Positions 59,539 to 64,000 of a DNA stretch of 64,000 bases are shown here, one piece after another. The position numbers were made by a program, and so were the translations under genes. The stretch lies in the NCBI RefSeq assembly GCF_016107305.1, contig NZ_RCVR01000015.1, positions 62,001 to 126,000 of the forward strand, read 5' to 3'. The notes under the pieces were generated by a model. That model ran no database searches. It saw only the letters and a list, made by a program, of their open reading frames with translations, and was not told the DNA's origin. Origin of the DNA: Roseomonas sp. KE2513 (lineage in GTDB: Bacteria > Pseudomonadota > Alphaproteobacteria > Acetobacterales > Acetobacteraceae). The first letter of the stretch is position 1. Each line of letters starts with the position of its first letter.

Positions 59539-60072
59539 TCAGGGCAGCGGCACCGGGTTCGCCGAGAGCGAGCGGAGATAGGCGATCACGTCGGCCCGCT
59601 GCTTCGCCTGGTTCAGGCCGGCAAAGGCCATGCGGGTGCCGGGGACGGCGGCGGCGGGCTTGTTGAGGAAGGCGTTCAGCGCCTCGTAGTCCCAGGTCTT
59701 GTCGTGCAGGCCCTTCATGCCCGCGGAGTAGTTGAAGTCGTCGCGGTGCGCGTGCGGTCCGCCGACCACGCCGTAGAGGTTCGGGCCCACGGCGTTGCGG
59801 CCACCCTCGTTGAAGCTGTGGCAGGCGGCGCAGATACGGTTCGCGAGGGCGCGTCCGTCCTCCACACTGGCGCTGGCCAGGAGGGGCGCGATCGGCTCGA
59901 GCACGGGGGCAGCGGCGGCCGGGGCGGCGGCCTCGACGACCTCGCCCGTCGCGATGGCAGGCTTCTCCAGCCGGTGCGGATGCACCACGATGCCGCCGAT
60001 CAGGCCGGCCACCATGAAGCTGATGCCGGCGGTGAGCACCGCCGCAAACGCCTTGTTCGTCTCGAGGCTCAT
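59539..60072 (-). CDS. Membrane-anchored cytochrome c (CycM-like)
   Basis: A 177-residue c-type cytochrome. An uncleaved N-terminal span (about 8-30, FAAVLTAGISFMVAGLIGG) anchors it; an Ala/Pro-rich linker leads to the haem motif CAACHSF and the axial methionine in PGTRMAFAGL. VGPNLYGVVGG and YSAGMKG are typical of mitochondrial-type class I cytochromes. It likely passes electrons between the bc1 complex and an oxidase. It is divergent from kdsB, with a 189-base gap in which I could assign nothing further. Confidence 0.88.
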   Translation of the reverse strand: MSLETNKAFAAVLTAGISFMVAGLIGGIVVHPHRLEKPAIATGEVVEAAAPAAAAPVLEPIAPLLASASVEDGRALANRICAACHSFNEGGRNAVGPNLYGVVGGPHAHRDDFNYSAGMKGLHDKTWDYEALNAFLNKPAAAVPGTRMAFAGLNQAKQRADVIAYLRSLSANPVPLP

Positions 60073-60261
60073 ACGCGCTGCCAAGTCCCGTGCTGTGCCG
60101 CATCTAACGCCTGGCCGTCCGCGCGTTTGCGCGGCCCTGCCGTCACGGCTAGAAGCCGGCGGACCATAATGTTCCCGGGTCCCCGCGACAACCCGTGGCC
60201 GTCCATCGGGGGTGTCCCGGTCGGACCGGGGAGATGGGGTCGCCGTCGCGAAGGGCCAGCC

Positions 60262-61023
60262 TTGAAGCCGATTATCCTGATCCCGGCCCGCATGGCCTCC
60301 ACCCGCCTGCCGGGCAAACCGATGGCCGACATCCACGGTCGCCCGATGATCGTGCACGTGCTGGAGGCGGCGCGCGCCGCCGGGATCGGGCCCGTGGCGG
60401 TCGCCTGCGACGCGCCGGAGATCGAATCGGCCGTCCGGGCGGCCGGCGGCACCGCCGTGATGGTGGCCGAGGACCTGCCCTCGGGCACGGACCGGATCGA
60501 GCGCGCCCTGGCCCTCCTCGACCCGGGCGGCGCCCATGACGTGGTGGTGAACCTCCAGGGCGACCTGCCGGCGATCCCGCCCGCGCTGCTCCAGGCGGTG
60601 CTCACCCCGCTGGAGGAGCCCGGGGTGGACATCGCCACCCTCGTCGCCCCGATCGTCAGCGCGGAGGAGGCGGCGGCGCCGAGCGTGGTGAAATGCGCCT
60701 GCGCCTTCGCGGCCGGCCGAACAGTGGCGCCGGCTCTCTATTTCTCCCGCGGCTGCATCCCCTCGGGGGAGGGGCCGCTCTGGCACCATATCGGCCTCTA
60801 CGCCTTCCGCCGGGCCGCCCTTGCTCGCTTCGTCGCCCTGCCCGCCAGCCCGCTCGAGAACCGGGAGAAGCTCGAGCAGCTCCGGGCGCTGGAGGCGGGC
60901 ATGCGCATCGCCGTCGCGCGCGTGGACCATGCCCCCTTCGGCGTGGACACCCCCGCCGACCTCGCCCGCGCCCGCGCCGTCCTGCATCCCGGCCTGGCCG
61001 CGCAGCGGCCCGACGAGAGATAG
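60262..61023 (+). CDS. kdsB: 3-deoxy-manno-octulosonate cytidylyltransferase
   Basis: A 253-residue enzyme that activates Kdo as CMP-Kdo for lipopolysaccharide core synthesis. It opens IILIPARMASTRLPGKPMADI, the nucleotide-binding loop, and has LPSGTDRI, VVNLQGDLPAIPP and HHIGLYAFRRAALARF, followed by LENREKLEQLRALEAG. The start is TTG 60262, with GAAGGG six bases upstream; the frame reaches far upstream only as an antisense shadow. A 26-base tandem duplication covers the stop codon region. Confidence 0.92.
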   Translation: MKPIILIPARMASTRLPGKPMADIHGRPMIVHVLEAARAAGIGPVAVACDAPEIESAVRAAGGTAVMVAEDLPSGTDRIERALALLDPGGAHDVVVNLQGDLPAIPPALLQAVLTPLEEPGVDIATLVAPIVSAEEAAAPSVVKCACAFAAGRTVAPALYFSRGCIPSGEGPLWHHIGLYAFRRAALARFVALPASPLENREKLEQLRALEAGMRIAVARVDHAPFGVDTPADLARARAVLHPGLAAQRPDER

Positions 61024-61048
61024 CCGCGCAGCGGCCCGACCAGATATA
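60997..61048. repeat. 26-base tandem duplication across the kdsB stop
   Basis: Positions 60997-61022 and 61023-61048 are the same 26-mer with two differences. The shared core is GCCGCGCAGCGGCCCGAC. The first copy encodes the last kdsB codons; the second lies in the 46-base gap before pheA. Confidence 0.85.
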
Positions 61049-61069
61049 AAGCCAGGGAACAGCCCCCTC

Positions 61070-61936
61070 GTGACCCAGACCTCGGCCAAGACGATCGCCT
61101 TCCAGGGCCTGCCCGGCGCCTATTCCGATCTTGCCTGCCGCGCCGCTTATCCCGGCTGGACCACCCTTCCCTGCCCCTCCTTTGAGGCGGCGATGGCGGC
61201 GGTGCGGGAGCACCGGGCGGAGCTGGCCATGCTCCCCTGCGAGAACTCCCTCGCCGGCCGCGTGCCCGACATCCACCGCCTGCTACCGGATTCCGGCCTG
61301 CACGTGGTCGGCGAGCACTACGAGCGGGTGGAGCACTGCGTCCTCGCCCCGGCCGGCGCCACCATGGAGACCATCCGCCGCGCGCATTCCCACCCGGTGG
61401 CCCTCGGCCAGGTGCTGAACCTTCTTCGCGACAGGCGCTGGGAGGCGGTGATCGAGGCCGATACGGCCGGCGCCGCCCATCTCGTCGCCGAGCGCGGCGG
61501 GGTGGAGGACGCGGCCATCGCCTCCTCGCTCGCCGGCGAGATCTACGGCCTGCAGATCCTCCGCCGGAACGTGGAGGACGAGGCGCACAACACGACCCGC
61601 TTCTACGTTATGTCGCGGGACCCCATCCTGCCCCCGGTCACGGCGCCGGACAGCGTGACCACCTTCGTCTTCCGCGTCCGCTCCGTGCCCGCAGCCCTCT
61701 ACAAGGCGCTCGGGGGCTTCGCGACGAACGGCGTGAACATGACGAAGCTCGAATCCTACATGCTCGACGGGCGCTTCACGGCCGTGCAGTTCCTCTGCGA
61801 CGTGGACGGCCACCCCGACCAGGCGCCGCTGCGGCGGGCGCTGGAGGAGCTGCGCTTCTTCTCGCGGGAGGTGCATGTCCTCGGCTGCTACCCGGCGCAT
61901 CCCTACCGGCATGAGCAGGCCGAGGCGGCCGAGTAG
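61070..61936 (+). CDS. pheA: Prephenate dehydratase
   Basis: A 288-residue monofunctional prephenate dehydratase, the step to phenylpyruvate in phenylalanine synthesis. The catalytic domain opens IAFQGLPGAYSDLACRAAYP and carries the active-site motif NTTRFYVMSRD. The C-terminal ACT domain is present (FRVRSVPAALYKALGGFATNGV), but the ESRP loop of the E. coli regulatory domain reads ESYM, so feedback control may differ. No chorismate mutase domain is fused. The start is GTG 61070, since the upstream frame overlaps kdsB. Confidence 0.93.
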   Translation: MTQTSAKTIAFQGLPGAYSDLACRAAYPGWTTLPCPSFEAAMAAVREHRAELAMLPCENSLAGRVPDIHRLLPDSGLHVVGEHYERVEHCVLAPAGATMETIRRAHSHPVALGQVLNLLRDRRWEAVIEADTAGAAHLVAERGGVEDAAIASSLAGEIYGLQILRRNVEDEAHNTTRFYVMSRDPILPPVTAPDSVTTFVFRVRSVPAALYKALGGFATNGVNMTKLESYMLDGRFTAVQFLCDVDGHPDQAPLRRALEELRFFSREVHVLGCYPAHPYRHEQAEAAE

Positions 61937-62039
61937 GCGCGCAGGGAAGCGGGCGGGGCGCCGATCCCGGCTTCCGCGCCGCCCGGCCTTGCCGTAAGCA
62001 GTCCTCAATCAAACCGTCCTGGGAAAGGAACGTCTCCGC

Positions 62040-63143
62040 ATGACCTCTCGCGTGAACCGCCGCGCGCTGCTGACCGCCGCCCCGGCCGCGGCCGTACCGG
62101 TCGCCCTCGCCGCCCCCGCGATCGCCCAGACCAACCCGGAGGTGCGCTGGCGCCTCACCTCCTCCTTCCCGCGCAACACCGACATCCTCTTCGGCACCGC
62201 CGAGGCCGTGGGCCGGCGCGTGGGCGAGCTGACCGAAGGCAAGTTCCGCATCACCGTCTTCCCCGGCGGCGAGATCGCGCCAGCCCTTTCCGCGCTGGAT
62301 GCCGTGCAGTCGGGCAGCATCGAGTGCGCCCACACCGCTTCCTATTACTACATCGGCAAGGATCCGGCCCTGGCCTTCTTCACGGCCGTGCCCTTCGGGC
62401 TGAACGCCCGCCAGAACACCGCCTGGCTCCGCTACGGCGGCGGTCAGGAGCTGATGAACGAGATGATGCGCGAGTACAACGCCATCGCCTTCCCCTGCGG
62501 CGACACGGGCGCGCAGATGGGCGGCTGGTTCCGCCGCGAGATCCGCACCGTCGATGACGTGAAGGGCCTCAAGTTCCGCATCACCGGTCTCGCCGGCCAG
62601 GTCTTCCAGCGGCTGGGCGCGACCGCCTCGGTGGTTCCGGCCTCCGACATCTACTCCTCGCTCGAGCGCGGCACGATCGACGCCGCCGAGTTCGTCGGCC
62701 CGCATGACGACGAGAAGCTCGGCTTCGTCCGCGTGGCGCCGAACTACTACGCCCCGGGCTTCTGGGAGCCGGGCGCGCGCCTGCACTTCATCGCCAACCA
62801 GCGCGCCTACGACGCCCTGCCGGCCAACTACAAGGCCGCGATCGCCGTCGCCTGCGCCGAGGCGGACGCCGAGATGGTGGCCAAGTACGACGTCGCGAAC
62901 CCGCTGGCCCTTCGGCGGCTGGTGGCGAGCGGCGCGCAGCTCCGCTTCTGGTCCCGCCCGATCCTCGAGGCCGCTTGGCGCGCCACCAACGAGGTGATGG
63001 ACGAGCTCGGCAGCAAGAACGAGCGTTTCAAGAAGATCCTGGAAAGCCATCGCCGCTTCCGCGACGACGTCTACACCTGGCACCGTGTGAGCGAGAATTC
63101 ATTCGACAACTTCGCCTTCACAGCTTCCCAGACGGTGCGCTGA
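62040..63143 (+). CDS. TRAP transporter substrate-binding protein, TakP-like
   Basis: A 367-residue DctP-family binding protein. A twin-arginine-like signal (RVNRRALLTAAPAA) ends near AIAQ. The mature protein has YYYIGKDPALAFFTAVPFGL, GDTGAQMGGWFRREI, SSLERGTIDAAEFVGPHDDE and VAPNYYAPGFWEPG, which match TakP, a 2-oxo-acid-binding TRAP protein of Rhodobacter. It would capture 2-oxo acids such as pyruvate. No DctQ or DctM membrane subunit follows: the next gene is uppP, so partners must be encoded elsewhere. Confidence 0.9.
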   Translation: MTSRVNRRALLTAAPAAAVPVALAAPAIAQTNPEVRWRLTSSFPRNTDILFGTAEAVGRRVGELTEGKFRITVFPGGEIAPALSALDAVQSGSIECAHTASYYYIGKDPALAFFTAVPFGLNARQNTAWLRYGGGQELMNEMMREYNAIAFPCGDTGAQMGGWFRREIRTVDDVKGLKFRITGLAGQVFQRLGATASVVPASDIYSSLERGTIDAAEFVGPHDDEKLGFVRVAPNYYAPGFWEPGARLHFIANQRAYDALPANYKAAIAVACAEADAEMVAKYDVANPLALRRLVASGAQLRFWSRPILEAAWRATNEVMDELGSKNERFKKILESHRRFRDDVYTWHRVSENSFDNFAFTASQTVR

Positions 63144-63167
63144 GCGGTCCGAGAGGTTAAGGGGGTG

Positions 63168-63193
63168 GGGCGGGGCCGGGGGCTCCGCCCTTT
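63168..63193 (+). terminator. Intrinsic terminator after the TRAP binding protein
   Basis: GGGCGGGGCC and GGCTCCGCCC pair as a 10-base stem (one G-U) with loop GGG, followed by TTT. It lies 24 bases past the stop and 37 bases before uppP. Confidence 0.65.
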
Positions 63194-63229
63194 CCTGTTC
63201 CACCCATCCCCCTGCCCTGACGGAACTTC

Positions 63230-64000
63230 ATGGACATCGCCGGTTTCCTGTCCGCCCTGCTGATGGGCGCGGTGGAGGGGCTCACCGAGTTCCTGCCCAT
63301 CTCCTCCACGGGCCATCTCATTCTTCTGCGGGAGCTGATCGGCTTCCAGGGCCCGCCCGGCAATGTCTTCGAGATCGCCATCCAGCTCGGCGCGATCCTG
63401 GCTGTGGTGATGGTCTACTGGAACGACCTGTGGCGCATCGCCGGCGGCATGTGGCGGCCGGGGACGCTGGAGCGCTACACCGCCACGAACATCATTCTTG
63501 CCTTCCTGCCGGCCATGGTCATCGGGGCGCTGCTGCACGGGCCGATCAACCGGCTGCTGTTCAATCCCTGGGTGGTTGCGGTGGCCCTGGTGGTCGGCGG
63601 TGTCGCCATCATCCTGATCGAGCGAAAGCGCCACGCGCCCACGATCGGCTCGGTGCCCGAGATCGGGCCGATGGCCGCCCTGATCATCGGCTTCGGGCAG
63701 GTGCTGGCGATGATCCCCGGCACCAGCCGCTCCGGTGCCACCATCATCACGGCGCTGCTGCTGGGGGTGGAACGCCGGGCGGCGGCCGAGTTCTCCTTCC
63801 TTCTTGCCATCCCGACCATGCTGGCCGCCACGGTCTTCAGCCTGTGGAAGGCGCGGAACGACCTCGACGTCTCCAGCCTCTGGCAGATCGGCGTGGGCTT
63901 CGCGGTGGCCTTCGTCGTCGCCCTCGTGGTTGTGCGGGCGGTGCTGGCTTCTATTTCCCGGATCGGCTTCACCCCTTTCGGTTGGTATCGCATCGGCCTC
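63230..64000 (+). CDS. uppP: Undecaprenyl-diphosphatase (partial, runs off the window)
   Basis: The first 257 residues of BacA/UppP, an inner-membrane phosphatase that recycles undecaprenyl diphosphate for peptidoglycan and polysaccharide synthesis. Both catalytic motifs are present: EGLTEFLPISSTGHL near residues 16-30 and PGTSRSGATI near 163-172. About seven spans are visible. The frame is still open at base 64000, and the family is about 265-280 residues, so only the last 10-20 are missing. Confidence 0.93.
   Translation, partial: MDIAGFLSALLMGAVEGLTEFLPISSTGHLILLRELIGFQGPPGNVFEIAIQLGAILAVVMVYWNDLWRIAGGMWRPGTLERYTATNIILAFLPAMVIGALLHGPINRLLFNPWVVAVALVVGGVAIILIERKRHAPTIGSVPEIGPMAALIIGFGQVLAMIPGTSRSGATIITALLLGVERRAAAEFSFLLAIPTMLAATVFSLWKARNDLDVSSLWQIGVGFAVAFVVALVVVRAVLASISRIGFTPFGWYRIGL

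Overview
The window is very GC-rich, densely coding DNA from an alphaproteobacterium. The strongest placement evidence is the conserved block enoyl-CoA hydratase, rpsT, dnaA, dnaN, recF, gyrB. An Acetobacteraceae member such as Roseomonas would fit, because orphan Bug/TctC-type solute-binding proteins recur, but that is inference. I saw no rRNA, tRNA, insertion sequence, phage gene or CRISPR array.

Layout. (1) 1-4810: a tightly coupled TonB-dependent uptake operon (receptor, binding protein, FecCD permease, ATPase) for a siderophore, haem or cobalamin-type ligand. (2) 5060-11197: an envelope and ion-homeostasis stretch with a CPA1 Na+/H+ antiporter, DUF2254, a small YjdF-like membrane protein, DUF421 and an HWE-type histidine kinase, with two lower-GC gaps. 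(3) 11775-20778: the replication-initiation block, all on the minus strand. It is interrupted by one plus-strand gene for a membrane-anchored SH3-like protein between recF and dnaN. A DnaA-box-like 9-mer overlaps a good promoter in front of rpsT. (4) 20935-34260: transporters and metabolic genes, including two DMT exporters, three TctC-like proteins, a PoxB-like ThDP enzyme, a Kef/YbaL antiporter, an alpha/beta hydrolase, a sulfatase or phosphonate monoester hydrolase, moaB and a cupin. (5) 34294-39989: a D-amino-acid oxidase/PLP dehydratase pair next to a metNIQ operon with two MetQ paralogues. (6) 40050-42413: an SLT-SPOR lytic transglycosylase lipoprotein with an unusual repeat linker, and a glycine-zipper lipoprotein. 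(7) 42472-50632: a polysaccharide locus with a Wzm/Wzt-type ABC exporter, three glycosyltransferases, a NeuD/PglD-like acetyltransferase, and gmd plus an Rmd-like reductase, which together would make GDP-D-rhamnose. (8) 50737-58692: an M17 aminopeptidase with a compositional break, a MarR-like regulator and a yejABEF peptide-uptake operon that carries an extra small membrane gene. (9) 58739-64000: hisN-like phosphatase, membrane cytochrome c, kdsB, pheA, a TakP-like TRAP binding protein and a truncated uppP.

Translational coupling is a strong theme: many operon partners overlap by TGATG or ATGA, and yejE appears to use TTGA. I found no clearly undescribed multigene system. The best leads are the rpsT promoter/DnaA-box overlap, the RM-D/E-PIPDGSTY repeats in the lytic transglycosylase, the coupled small membrane protein in the yej operon, the SH3 gene inside the replication block, the mosaic 3' end of the M17 gene, and a 35-codon ORF with a near-perfect Shine-Dalgarno sequence.
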